From Shinella lacus (GTDB taxonomy: Bacteria > Pseudomonadota > Alphaproteobacteria > Rhizobiales > Rhizobiaceae), in NCBI RefSeq assembly GCF_010994755.1, contig NZ_WHSB02000005.1, forward strand, positions 95,281 through 159,280: a stretch of DNA of 64,000 bases, read 5' to 3'. A program made the translations under genes and the position numbers. Of this stretch, positions 53,405 through 62,403 are shown piece by piece. Numbering within the stretch: the first letter of the stretch is position 1; each line of letters starts with the position of its first letter. The notes below the pieces were generated by a model. The model worked only from the letters and a program-made list of their open reading frames with translations, was not told the DNA's origin and did not search any database.

Positions 53405-54151
53405 TTACTTGAGGCCCCAGTATTTGGCGACGATCTGGTCGAGCGTGCCATCGTCCTTAATTGCCGTCAGGCCCTCGTTGAAGGCCGCGACATTCTCGTC
53501 GCCCTTGCGGAAGACGAGGCCGAGCGGATCGGATTCGAGATCCTTGATGGAGGCGACGAGTTCGCCGGCGAATTCGCGCTCATAGGCAGCAGCGTTGGCG
53601 CCATTAATCACCACGCCGTCGACGTCCTTGTTCTTGAGCGCGATGATGGCGGCGCTGAAGCTGTCATAGGCGACGACGTTTTCCTTGCCGACGACACCTT
53701 CCGCCACCTCCGCATCCGTCGTGTTGGCCTGGGCGGAGAGTTTCTTGCCCTCGGCCTTGAACATGTCGAGCGTCATGCCCTGATCTTCGGCGCGCGTCAG
53801 CACGGCCTGGCTGTTGATGATGTAGGGCTCGGAGAAGTCCATCGCCTTCTTGCGCTCATCCGTGATCGAGACGCCGGACGCGACGAGGTCGAAACTGCCC
53901 TGGTCGAGGGCCGCGAAAATGCCGTCCCAGCCGGTCGTCACGAATTCGGCCTGGCAGTTGATCTTGGCGCAGATGGCGTTGACCACGTCGACATCGAAGC
54001 CCACGATCTGGCCGGAGGCCGGGTCGATGCTTTCCATCGGCGGCGACGTGGTATCGGAGCCGACCTTCAGCAGCTTGCCACCGAGATCGGCCGCCTGCGC
54101 GCTGCCTACAGCAAAGACGGCGAGCGCGATTGTCACAACGAATTTCCTCAT
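53405..54151 (-). CDS. Periplasmic binding protein (SBP family 3)
   Basis: 248 residues from the ATG at 54151 (GAGGAGGAAGAG upstream). Signal peptide MRKFVVTIALAVFAVGSAQA. The core has VGFDVDVVNAICAKINCQ, WDGIFAALDQGSFDLVASGV, ITDERKKAMDFSEPYI and the late hinge DVDGVVINGANAA. First gene of the leftward LacI-linked operon. Family 3 proteins usually bind amino acids or opines; with GH42 next to it the real ligand is open. Confidence 0.9.
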   Translation of the reverse strand: MRKFVVTIALAVFAVGSAQAADLGGKLLKVGSDTTSPPMESIDPASGQIVGFDVDVVNAICAKINCQAEFVTTGWDGIFAALDQGSFDLVASGVSITDERKKAMDFSEPYIINSQAVLTRAEDQGMTLDMFKAEGKKLSAQANTTDAEVAEGVVGKENVVAYDSFSAAIIALKNKDVDGVVINGANAAAYEREFAGELVASIKDLESDPLGLVFRKGDENVAAFNEGLTAIKDDGTLDQIVAKYWGLK

Positions 54152-54261
54152 CTCTTCCTCCTCAACCGTCGGCGACCGCCACTCCCGGCAAGCGCTCGAC
54201 AACTTTTTTGCGCACGGCAGATCGTGCGGCTTTCTCATCCTGGCAGAAACGGTAACAAGGA

Positions 54262-54296
54262 ATATAAACGTTTTCAATAGCAAATATAAACGTTTT
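54262..54296. promoter_or_regulatory. Two LacI-type operator copies before the binding-protein gene
   Basis: Two identical 13-mers ATATAAACGTTTT at 54262-54274 and 54284-54296, 22 bases apart (two helical turns). The core AAACGTTT is palindromic with the central CG typical of LacI-family operators. They are 111-145 bases upstream of the start codon. The 238-base gap 54152-54389 holds no other gene. Confidence 0.65.
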
Positions 54297-54389
54297 TATT
54301 TTGCGTAATGTGCATCTTGCCAGCATGCGTCACGCGCGGTTGTGCAGCCGGTGAAGGAGGAAAAATATGGGGAAGCGGTGTCGGGCGGC

Positions 54390-54463
54390 TGGAGCGGGTA
54401 GCGGGAATCGAACCCGCGCGTTCAGCTTGGGAAGCTGACAGGCTACCATTACATCATACCCGC
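54390..54463 (-). tRNA. tRNA-Gly(CCC)
   Basis: A full cloverleaf on the minus strand. Acceptor GCGGGTA pairs with TACCCGC; the T loop holds GGTTCGATTCC. The anticodon stem TCAGC/GCTGA carries a TTCCCAA loop, so the anticodon is CCC (54429-54431), reading GGG. CCA is encoded at 54390-54392. Confidence 0.95.
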
Positions 54464-54586
54464 AAGGCAGCGCGACGGCGCAGTCATTCAACAGTTCGCC
54501 CGGCGTGTCAAGCGCGCGACATGCCCGGTGGCCTATACTAGATTGGCGTCCGGATTTCATCGATTCGTTCGGAGCCAAAACAACCT

Positions 54587-56056
54587 ATGATCCAGTTCAC
54601 CACCTCCACCGGGACGGTCTCGGTCAAAAATTGGGGCTACGAACTGCAAGGCCTGAATGGCAATGCGCTTGATCCGGCCCTGCTCGCCTCGGCCACCCAT
54701 GACCTGCTGGTGATCGACGCCTCGCGGGACGGAACCGATGCCGGTCGGTTTTCGCAAGACGAGATCACGCGCATGAAGGATGGCATGGGCGGCCGCACCG
54801 TCGTCGTCTCCTATACCTCGATCGGCGAAGCCTCGGACTTCCGCGACTATTGGGACAAGGACTGGACGACCACCGGCACGGCGACGGGACGATTGACCGG
54901 CGAAGCGCCGGACTGGCTGGGACCGGTCAATCCCGACTGGCCGGAGAGCCGGAAGGTCCGCTACTGGGATTCCGACTGGCAGAAGAACATCTTCAACGAC
55001 CAGAAGACCGGCGAAGTGGATGCCATCGTCAAGGCAGGTTTTGACGCGGCCTATCTCGATATCGTCGATGGCTATTATTTCTGGGGCGCGGAGGTTTCCG
55101 CGAAGGACAAGCAGGTGGGCGACCCGGCAAACGTCAAGCAGGCGGCGCAGCGCATGGTCGATTTCATCGTGGACCTGACCGCACATGCGCGCGAAAGCAA
55201 TCCGGATTTCTTCGTGATCCCGCAGAACGGCGCATGGATCCTCGACGATCTCGGCTCCGACACCGCGCGCAAAAAAGCCTATCTCGATGCCATCGGCGGC
55301 ATTGCGGTGGAAGACCTCTACTTTCGCGGCGATGCGGACGAGAACAATCCGCTCCGCCCGGACGAGGAGACCATCGCCACTCTGAAGCGGGATTTTCTGG
55401 ACAAGGGCATACCGGTCTTCGTCGTCGACTACATCAACGGCAGCAAGCGGGTCGCCGACTTCAACAAGATGGTGCTGGAAGACGGTTTCATCCCCTTCGC
55501 CTCGCCGGACCGGGATCTCGACCGGCTGGTCGGCACCCATGACGGCGATCCGGCCTATATAACACCTTCGGCTAAGGCCGATGTGCTGCGCGGCTCGAAG
55601 CTTGCGGACACCATCCATGCGCTGGCCGGCAATGACAGGATCGACGGCCGAGCCGGCAACGACTGGCTCTATGGCGGCGCGGGCAAGGATACGCTCACGG
55701 GTGGCGCAGGCGCCGACAGGCTGAAGGGTGGTGCCGGCGCCGATACCTTCGTCTTCAAGTCCATCAAGGATTCGACCTTAGCTGCCACTGGGCGCGATAC
55801 GGTCGGCGATTTTTCGGCAAAGGACGGCGACAGGATCGACCTGAAGGTTATCGACGCGAGCACGAAATCCACAGGCGACCAGGCCTTCGCCTTCATCGGC
55901 ACCCAGGCCTTCCACAAAAAGGCGGGCGAGTTGCGTTATGAGACCAAGGCTGGCGATACATATGTGTTTGGCGACGTGAACGGCGATGGCAAGGCTGATT
56001 TTTCCATCCAATTCGACGCTGCCATCACGTTCACGAAGAGCGATTTCATTCTTTAG
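54587..56056 (+). CDS. GH114-like (polygalactosaminidase-fold) protein with C-terminal RTX repeats
   Basis: 489 residues. Residues about 1-310 match the GH114/TM1410-type TIM barrel (KNWGYELQGL, HDLLVIDASRDG, VVSYTSIGEASDFRDYW, RYWDSDWQ, AAYLDIVDGYY). Residues 325-385 are calcium-binding RTX nonapeptides (GNDRIDGRAGNDWLYGGAGKD pattern). The C terminus ends in hydrophobic DFIL. There is no signal peptide, so type I secretion is expected; no TolC, HlyB or HlyD gene is nearby. It may hydrolyse galactosamine-containing polysaccharide outside the cell (inference). GGAG precedes the ATG. Confidence 0.85.
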   Translation: MIQFTTSTGTVSVKNWGYELQGLNGNALDPALLASATHDLLVIDASRDGTDAGRFSQDEITRMKDGMGGRTVVVSYTSIGEASDFRDYWDKDWTTTGTATGRLTGEAPDWLGPVNPDWPESRKVRYWDSDWQKNIFNDQKTGEVDAIVKAGFDAAYLDIVDGYYFWGAEVSAKDKQVGDPANVKQAAQRMVDFIVDLTAHARESNPDFFVIPQNGAWILDDLGSDTARKKAYLDAIGGIAVEDLYFRGDADENNPLRPDEETIATLKRDFLDKGIPVFVVDYINGSKRVADFNKMVLEDGFIPFASPDRDLDRLVGTHDGDPAYITPSAKADVLRGSKLADTIHALAGNDRIDGRAGNDWLYGGAGKDTLTGGAGADRLKGGAGADTFVFKSIKDSTLAATGRDTVGDFSAKDGDRIDLKVIDASTKSTGDQAFAFIGTQAFHKKAGELRYETKAGDTYVFGDVNGDGKADFSIQFDAAITFTKSDFIL

Positions 56057-56061
56057 CCGGC

Positions 56062-57093
56062 TTAAATTTTCACCAACCGGTCGTCCGACCGCTCGATCAG
56101 CTTCGGCATGATGAGCGTCTGCAGCGCTTCCGGCGGCTCGCCTTCCATGCGGCGCAGGATATAGCTGCCGAGCATCTCGCTCGGCTCATGGATCGGCAGG
56201 AAATAGGTGGTGATCGGCGGGGCGAAATACTGGCTGACGTTCAGGTCGTCCGTCGCGTTGATGACCGCGTCGCGCCCATGCATCAGCCCGCGGGCATGGA
56301 AACCGGAAAAGGCACCGAGCGCCGAGGCCTCGTTGGCGCAGATATAGGCGGTTGGCGGGTCGGAAAGCTCGGACATGGTCAGCACGTTTTGCCGGCCGAA
56401 GGCGGGCGTCAGGGGACCGTGCGCGACCAGTGCCGGATCGAAGGCGAGGCCCGCCGTTTCGAGTGCCCGGCAATAGGCCTCGAGCCGGGTGATCGCATAG
56501 GTCAGCTCCGCCATCGGGTTGACCAGCGCGATGCGGCAGTGGCCGCGTTCGGCAAGCCGCGCCACGGAATGGCGGATCATCTGCTCGTTGTCGGCATCGA
56601 CATGGGCATGCGGCGCATTGTGGATCGTCGTGCCGTAGGTGACGAAGGGAAAATCCGCCGCCTGCATGATGCGCACGCGCGGGTCGTCGGCCCGCGTGCC
56701 GGAGACGATGATGCCGTCCGCCTTCTTCAACGAGACGATCTGCCGGATGGTAGCCAGGCTCTCCTCGAAATTGCGCACGGCGTAAAGCGAGACGCGATAG
56801 GGGCTTTCCTCCAGCGCCCAGGAGATGCCGCTCAAGAGCTGGGCGTATTCGACGCCTTCCCATTCGTTCTGCTTGGGGCCGGGCGCCGTCATGATGGCGG
56901 CGACCTGGTAGGTTTTTCCGGTGCGAAGCTGCACGCCATGCATATTGAGCTGGTAGCCGACGCGCTCGGCGGCGGCGACGACGATGGCGCGGGTTTCCGG
57001 CCGCACCTGCGGGCTGTCGTTCAGCGCCTTCGATACGGTGGCGATCGAAAGGCCCGTTTCCTGCGCGATGGTCTTGATCGTCGGTCGCTGCAT
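56062..57093 (-). CDS. LacI-family transcriptional regulator
   Basis: 343 residues from the ATG at 57093 (MQRPTIKTIAQ), the usual LacI start; an ATG at 57123 would add 10 residues and lies in the operator region. Helix-turn-helix with the hinge covers 1-60 (IAQETGLSIATVSKALNDSP), followed by a periplasmic-binding-like effector domain (ADGIIVSGTRADDP, AYICANEASALGAF). AAACGTTT-type sites occur before this gene and before the binding-protein gene, which indicates autoregulation and control of the sugar operon. Its stop is 6 bases from the GH114 stop, so these genes converge. Confidence 0.93.
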   Translation of the reverse strand: MQRPTIKTIAQETGLSIATVSKALNDSPQVRPETRAIVVAAAERVGYQLNMHGVQLRTGKTYQVAAIMTAPGPKQNEWEGVEYAQLLSGISWALEESPYRVSLYAVRNFEESLATIRQIVSLKKADGIIVSGTRADDPRVRIMQAADFPFVTYGTTIHNAPHAHVDADNEQMIRHSVARLAERGHCRIALVNPMAELTYAITRLEAYCRALETAGLAFDPALVAHGPLTPAFGRQNVLTMSELSDPPTAYICANEASALGAFSGFHARGLMHGRDAVINATDDLNVSQYFAPPITTYFLPIHEPSEMLGSYILRRMEGEPPEALQTLIMPKLIERSDDRLVKI

Positions 57094-57123
57094 CGCGTCT
57101 CGGCTCGGGCGTCCAGCCTTCAT

Positions 57124-57152
57124 TAAACGTCTGCATGACAACAAAAACGTTT
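57124..57152. promoter_or_regulatory. LacI-type operator pair before the regulator gene
   Basis: A perfect AAACGTTT (57145-57152) and a weaker TAAACGTC (57124-57131), with central CG steps 20 bases apart. The same core is repeated at 54262-54296. Suggests autoregulation. Confidence 0.6.
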
Positions 57153-57197
57153 AACTTCATTTGTAAAGCGGAAAATTCCGAGGCGGAAGGCCGCCCG

Positions 57198-58313
57198 TCA
57201 CCCCGCGCGAAAATGCTTGGAGAGTTTCAGGCCCTGCGCCTGGTAGTTGGAGCCGAGGCCGGTGCCGTAGAGGCCTTCGGGGGCGTCGAGCATGTGCTCG
57301 TAGATGAGGCGGCCGACGATCTGGCCGTGTTCGAGGATGAAGGGCACCTCGTGGCTGCGCACCTCCAGCACCGCGCGGCTGCCGGAGCCGCCGGCGGGCG
57401 CGTGGCCGAAGCCGGGGTCGAAGAAGCCGGCATAGTGCACGCGGAATTCGCCGACGAGCGGGTCGAAGGGCGTCATCTCCGCGGCGTAGAGCGGCGGGAC
57501 GTGCACGGCTTCGCGCGAGACAAGGATGTAGAATTCGTCGGGGTCGAGGATCAGCTCGTTGCGGCCGCGGCTGAACAGCGGCTCCCAGAAATCGAAGATA
57601 TCGTGCTGGTTCTTGCGGTCGACATCGACGACGGAGGTGTGGTGCTTGCCACGATAGCCGATGAGGCCTTCCGGGCCGGTGCCCTTGAGGTCGATCGACA
57701 GCGCGATGCCGCCGCCGGAGACGTTCGGCGTGTCGCTCGCCACCAGCGTATCCGTGTTGTGCAGGGCGACAAGCTCGCTTTCGCCGAGCAGGGCATTGCC
57801 CTTGCGGAAGCGGATCTGCGACAGCCGCGAGCCGCGGCGCACGACGATGGGGAAGGTGCGCGGCGAGATTTCGAGATAGAGCGGGCCGGAATAGCCGGCC
57901 GGGATCTTGTCGAATTCCTGCGCGCGATCGGTGATGACGCGGGTGAAGATGTCGAGGCGGCCGGTGGAGCTTTTCGGGTTGGCGGAGGCCGCGAGTTCGG
58001 CCGGCAGGTCGAGGCTTTCCATCAGCGGCACGATATAGACGCAGCCGGTTTCCAGCACCGCGCCGACGGAGAGGTCGATCACGTGCAGTTGCAGCCGGTC
58101 GAGCTTGTCGGCGACGAGATGGGACGGCCCCGGCAGGAAGCTTGCGCGCACACGGAAGGCGCGTGCGCCGAGGCGCAGGTCGAGGCTTGCCGGCTGGATC
58201 TGGTCGTCGTCGAGCGGGGCCTCGCTTTTCAGCCGGCCGCCGTCGAACAAGCCACGAATGGCGTTGTCCGCCAGAATACCTGTGCTACGCACCGCAGAGC
58301 CACCCATCATCAT
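57198..58313 (-). CDS. dcd: 2'-deoxycytidine 5'-triphosphate deaminase (tandem-domain form)
   Basis: 371 residues, about twice the size of the E. coli enzyme, with two dUTPase-like halves. The first half holds IQPASLDLRLGARAF and ANPKSSTGRLDIFTRVITD; the second, KHHTSVVDVDRKNQHDIFDFW, FYILVSREAV and HEVPFILEHGQIVGRLIYEHM. This tandem version is normal in rhizobia. It converts dCTP to dUTP for thymidylate synthesis. The ATG at 58313 is the first of three in a row. Divergent from the riboswitch-controlled metZ. Confidence 0.92.
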   Translation of the reverse strand: MMMGGSAVRSTGILADNAIRGLFDGGRLKSEAPLDDDQIQPASLDLRLGARAFRVRASFLPGPSHLVADKLDRLQLHVIDLSVGAVLETGCVYIVPLMESLDLPAELAASANPKSSTGRLDIFTRVITDRAQEFDKIPAGYSGPLYLEISPRTFPIVVRRGSRLSQIRFRKGNALLGESELVALHNTDTLVASDTPNVSGGGIALSIDLKGTGPEGLIGYRGKHHTSVVDVDRKNQHDIFDFWEPLFSRGRNELILDPDEFYILVSREAVHVPPLYAAEMTPFDPLVGEFRVHYAGFFDPGFGHAPAGGSGSRAVLEVRSHEVPFILEHGQIVGRLIYEHMLDAPEGLYGTGLGSNYQAQGLKLSKHFRAG

Positions 58314-58390
58314 AAAGTCCCGTCAGAAGGCCGCACAAAACCAAATGCCGGCAATTGACGCAAGCGCGGGCGCGCAGTATTAGCAAAGTT

Positions 58391-58448
58391 ATCCCGTGGT
58401 GATTTGGCCGGCCGGCTTGCAGCCACGTAAAACAAGTAGCTAAAAAGG
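58391..58448 (+). ncRNA. SAM-II riboswitch (aptamer)
   Basis: The aptamer has the SAM-II layout: P1 CGTGG (58395-58399) pairing with CCACG (58423-58427), the conserved GTGATTTG loop, and the downstream CAAGTAGCTAAAAAGG strand that forms the pseudoknot. It closely resembles the known alphaproteobacterial metA/metZ leaders. It senses S-adenosylmethionine and lowers metZ expression. An intrinsic terminator follows directly. Confidence 0.95.
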
Positions 58449-58458
58449 CCGGGTTCAA

Positions 58459-58488
58459 AACCGGCCTGCTTTTGCGGCCGGTTTTTTT
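58459..58488 (+). terminator. Intrinsic terminator in the metZ leader
   Basis: AACCGGCC/GGCCGGTT (8 bp) with a T run at 58482-58488. The left arm also pairs with an upstream strand starting GGCCGGG (58447-58453) to form a competing hairpin that overlaps the end of the aptamer, a classic anti-terminator arrangement. Confidence 0.85.
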
Positions 58489-58507
58489 GTTTGAAGGCAA
58501 CGATCAC

Positions 58508-59692
58508 ATGAGCAAGTCCTGGCGCCCGGCCACCCAACTCGTTCACGGCGGAACCACCCGCTCCCAGCACGGCGAAACAGCGGAAGCGATCTTCCTCACG
58601 CAAGGTTTCGTCTACGACACCTCGGCTGCGGCCGAAGCCCGTTTCAAGGGCGAGACGGACGGCTTCATCTACGCCCGTTACGGCAGCCCCACCAACGACA
58701 TGTTCGAAAAACGCATGTGCCTGCTCGAAGGTGCCGAGGATGCGCGCGCGACAGCCTCCGGCATGGCGGCCGTGACGGCCGCGATCCTTTGCCAGCTGAA
58801 GGCCGGCGACCATATCGTTGCCGCCCGTGCGCTGTTCGGTTCCTGCCGCTGGGTGGTCGAGACGCTCGCGCCGAAATACGGCATCGAATGCACGCTGATC
58901 GACGGCCGCGACCTCGCCAACTGGGAAAAGGCGATCCAGAAGAACACCAAGGTCTTCTTCCTCGAAAGCCCGACCAACCCGACGCTGGAAGTCATCGACA
59001 TCGCGGGCGTGGCGAAGCTCGCCAACCAGATCGGCGCCAAGGTCGTCGTCGACAACGTGTTCGCGACACCGCTCTTCCAGAAGCCGTTGGAACTCGGCGC
59101 GCATGTCGTCGTCTATTCCGCCACCAAGCATATCGACGGCCAGGGCCGCTGCCTCGGCGGTGTGGTGCTGTCGGACAAGGCGTGGATCGACGAGAACCTG
59201 CACGACTATTTCCGCCACACCGGCCCGGCCATGTCGCCGTTCAATGCCTGGACGCTGCTGAAGGGCATCGAGACGCTGCCGCTCCGCGTCAAGCAGCAGA
59301 CGGAGAATGCCAGCCGCATCGCCGATTTCCTCGCCGACAGCAACAAGGTCGCCCAGGTCATCTATCCGGGCCGCAAGGACCATCCGCAGGCCGACATCAT
59401 CGCCAAGCAGATGACGGGCGGCTCGACGCTGGTCTGCTTCGAGCTGAAGGGCGGCAAGGAAGCGGCTTTCGCGCTGCAGGATGCGCTGGAGGTGATCAAG
59501 ATCTCCAACAATCTCGGCGATGCGAAGAGCCTGATCACCCATCCGGCGACGACCACGCACAAGAACCTGACGGACGAGGCACGCGCCGAACTCGGCATTT
59601 CCGCCGGCACGGTGCGCCTGTCGGCCGGCATCGAGGACAGCGAAGACCTGATCGAGGACTTTTCGCGCGCCCTTGCGAAGATCAATGCCTGA
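58508..59692 (+). CDS. metZ: O-succinylhomoserine (or O-acetylhomoserine) sulfhydrylase
   Basis: 394 residues, fold-type I PLP enzyme of the Cys/Met metabolism family. Landmarks are ATQLVHGG, RYGSPTNDMFEKRM, ATASGMAAVTAAIL, the PLP lysine in YSATKHIDGQGRCLGG and STLVCFELKGG. It makes homocysteine from activated homoserine and sulfide. GAAGG precedes the ATG. Transcription is controlled by the SAM-II riboswitch and terminator. Acyl specificity (succinyl or acetyl) cannot be read from the sequence. Confidence 0.93.
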   Translation: MSKSWRPATQLVHGGTTRSQHGETAEAIFLTQGFVYDTSAAAEARFKGETDGFIYARYGSPTNDMFEKRMCLLEGAEDARATASGMAAVTAAILCQLKAGDHIVAARALFGSCRWVVETLAPKYGIECTLIDGRDLANWEKAIQKNTKVFFLESPTNPTLEVIDIAGVAKLANQIGAKVVVDNVFATPLFQKPLELGAHVVVYSATKHIDGQGRCLGGVVLSDKAWIDENLHDYFRHTGPAMSPFNAWTLLKGIETLPLRVKQQTENASRIADFLADSNKVAQVIYPGRKDHPQADIIAKQMTGGSTLVCFELKGGKEAAFALQDALEVIKISNNLGDAKSLITHPATTTHKNLTDEARAELGISAGTVRLSAGIEDSEDLIEDFSRALAKINA

Positions 59693-59722
59693 TCCTCGAC
59701 ATCGCGAAACGGACAAATGCGG

Positions 59723-59755
59723 AAGCACCGGCCGAAGCGGCCGGTGCTTTCTTTG
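59723..59755 (+). terminator. Terminator of metZ
   Basis: AAGCACCGGCC/GGCCGGTGCTT (11 bp) with a 5-base loop, followed by TCTTT. Confidence 0.85.
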
Positions 59756-59818
59756 CTTATCCTTGACGAAACCATATTCCTGTAGAATAGCAGGAGCTAA
59801 TCAGTTCAAGGCTTGCCC

Positions 59819-60211
59819 ATGTATCGTGCGCTTACCCGCGACATCGAAGTGACCGTAGAGCCGTACTACCTGGCCGATCAGTCCGATCCCGACGACAGCC
59901 GCTATGTCTGGGGTTACCGGGTGGTCATCGCGAACCATTCCGATGTCGTCGTCAGGCTGATGACGCGCTACTGGCACATCACCGACCAGAATGGCCAAGT
60001 GGACGAGGTCAACGGTCCGGGCGTCATCGGCGAGCAGCCGGTGCTGCGCCCCGGTGATACCTATGAATATTCTTCCGGCTGCCCGCTCGAAACGCCGTCC
60101 GGCATCATGTTCGGCCGTTACCGCATGGAAGCGGAGAACGGCGAAGCCTTCGACGTCGCCATCCCCGCCTTCTCGCTGGATACACCTGGGCAGCCGCGCG
60201 TTCTGAACTGA
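59819..60211 (+). CDS. apaG: ApaG (DUF525 family)
   Basis: 130 residues, full length, all-beta fibronectin-like fold. Conserved segments are [61 protein letters not shown] and [11 protein letters not shown]. The ATG at 59819 is the family start; a TTG two codons earlier is not needed. Single gene between metZ and hslO; its cellular role is not firmly known. Confidence 0.95.
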   Translation: MYRALTRDIEVTVEPYYLADQSDPDDSRYVWGYRVVIANHSDVVVRLMTRYWHITDQNGQVDEVNGPGVIGEQPVLRPGDTYEYSSGCPLETPSGIMFGRYRMEAENGEAFDVAIPAFSLDTPGQPRVLN

Positions 60212-60225
60212 GGACGCGCGCTCTT

Positions 60226-61224
60226 TTACTGCGGCAAAACTTCCGCCGCCTCGAAGCGGTAGGTGGTCGAGCAGAATTCGCAGGTGAGCTCAATCTCACC
60301 CTTGTCGTCCGTCGTGTGGGCGATCTCCTCGGCGCTCAGCGCCGCGAGCACGCCCTTCAGCTTCTCGCGCGAACAGGAGCAGCGGTCCAAGACCTGCTGC
60401 GGCGGGTAGACGCGCACGCCGCGCTCGTGGAAGAGCCGGAACAGCAGCCGTTCGGTGCCGACATTGGGGTCCGTCAGTTCGTCGGCGTCGATCGTCTCGA
60501 CCATCGCCTTGGCTTCCGCCCAGTTGTCGTCGTCGGCGATCTTGTGGCCGGCCTCGTCGCCGTCGCCGCCCGGAAGATCGGGCTGGCGCATGCGCTCCGG
60601 CGCCTGCGGCAGGAACTGCGCGACCATGCCGCCGGCCCGCCAGCGGTGACGCACCTTGCCGTCTTGATCGCGATCGAACAGTTCGGCGACACCCAGGCGC
60701 ACCTTGGTCGGGATCTGTTCCGACTGGCGGAAATAGACGCCGGCGATCTCTTCCAGCGTGTCACCGTCAAGCGGCACGATGCCCTGGTAGCGCTGGGTAT
60801 GGGCGCCCTGGTCGATGGTGAAGGCGAGGATGCCTTTGCCGAGCAGTTCGTGCGGCTCGGTCCGGCCCTCGGCAATCGCGGCGTCGAGCGCTTCCTGGTC
60901 GAAGCGGGCATAGGCGCGCACATTCTCCGGCGCAGAGAAATCGGCGACCAACAGGTCGACGGGGCCGTCGCCCTTGGTCTGGACGATCAGCTTGCCCTCG
61001 AACTTCAGCGAGGTGCCGAGCAGCACGGTGAGCGCAATCGCCTCGGCAAGCAGCCGCGCGACGGGGGCCGGATAGTTGTGACGGCCCAGAATGCCGTCGA
61101 GCATAGGGCCGAGCTGGACCGCGCGGCCACGCACGTCGAGGCCCTCCACCTGGAACGGCACGACATGATCGTCGCCGGCATAACCGGGCTCTCCGAGTTT
61201 CAGGGCATTCTCAGCCATCATCAT
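60226..61224 (-). CDS. hslO: Hsp33 redox-regulated chaperonin
   Basis: 332 residues from the first of three consecutive ATGs (61224, 61221, 61218), close to AAGGAG. The substrate-binding core is followed by the C-terminal zinc switch CSC then CEFC, spaced about 30 residues apart. Oxidation of these cysteines releases zinc and activates the holdase under oxidative stress. Tail-to-tail with apaG and downstream of argF in the same direction; the argD-argF-hslO order is typical of Rhizobiaceae. Confidence 0.95.
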   Translation of the reverse strand: MMMAENALKLGEPGYAGDDHVVPFQVEGLDVRGRAVQLGPMLDGILGRHNYPAPVARLLAEAIALTVLLGTSLKFEGKLIVQTKGDGPVDLLVADFSAPENVRAYARFDQEALDAAIAEGRTEPHELLGKGILAFTIDQGAHTQRYQGIVPLDGDTLEEIAGVYFRQSEQIPTKVRLGVAELFDRDQDGKVRHRWRAGGMVAQFLPQAPERMRQPDLPGGDGDEAGHKIADDDNWAEAKAMVETIDADELTDPNVGTERLLFRLFHERGVRVYPPQQVLDRCSCSREKLKGVLAALSAEEIAHTTDDKGEIELTCEFCSTTYRFEAAEVLPQ

Positions 61225-61414
61225 CCTGCTCCTTGCACGCCGGGAAGCCGCCGGGCCAGAGGCCCCGCTTCGGTCAGACCGGCGTTCTACCGTGATTTCG
61301 CGCTCCTGCCGCCCGATAATTCCATAGAGAGCGGGCATGCGCCAGAGAGAGCGCCTTCCAGCGCTCCGTGATGGCCCCTAGATCGTGCCGCGCACGGCGT
61401 TTTTCAAGATGGCG

Positions 61415-62326
<912 letters not shown>

Positions 62327-62356
62327 GATGTGTCCTGTCTGTCCGGTCCTTTGATG

Positions 62357-62400
62357 CTGCCGCGACCTTTGCGCGTCACGAGTGACGCGCGTCGCGGCAG
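62357..62400. repeat. Stem-loop repeat, copy 2, in the argD-argF gap
   Basis: Outer arms CTGCCGCGAC/GTCGCGGCAG (10 bp) and inner arms GCGCGTCAC/GTGACGCGC (9 bp) with a CTTT bulge on one strand. It shares GCGACCTTTGCG and the bulge with the hairpin at 29446-29491. It may also affect processing or stability of the argD-argF message. Confidence 0.75.
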
Positions 62401-62403
62401 TGC

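Noticed and set aside
54390-54463. tRNA-Gly as an integration site for a genomic island
   Set aside because: No integrase and no direct repeat of the tRNA 3' end were found in the window; the flanking genes form a coherent regulon.
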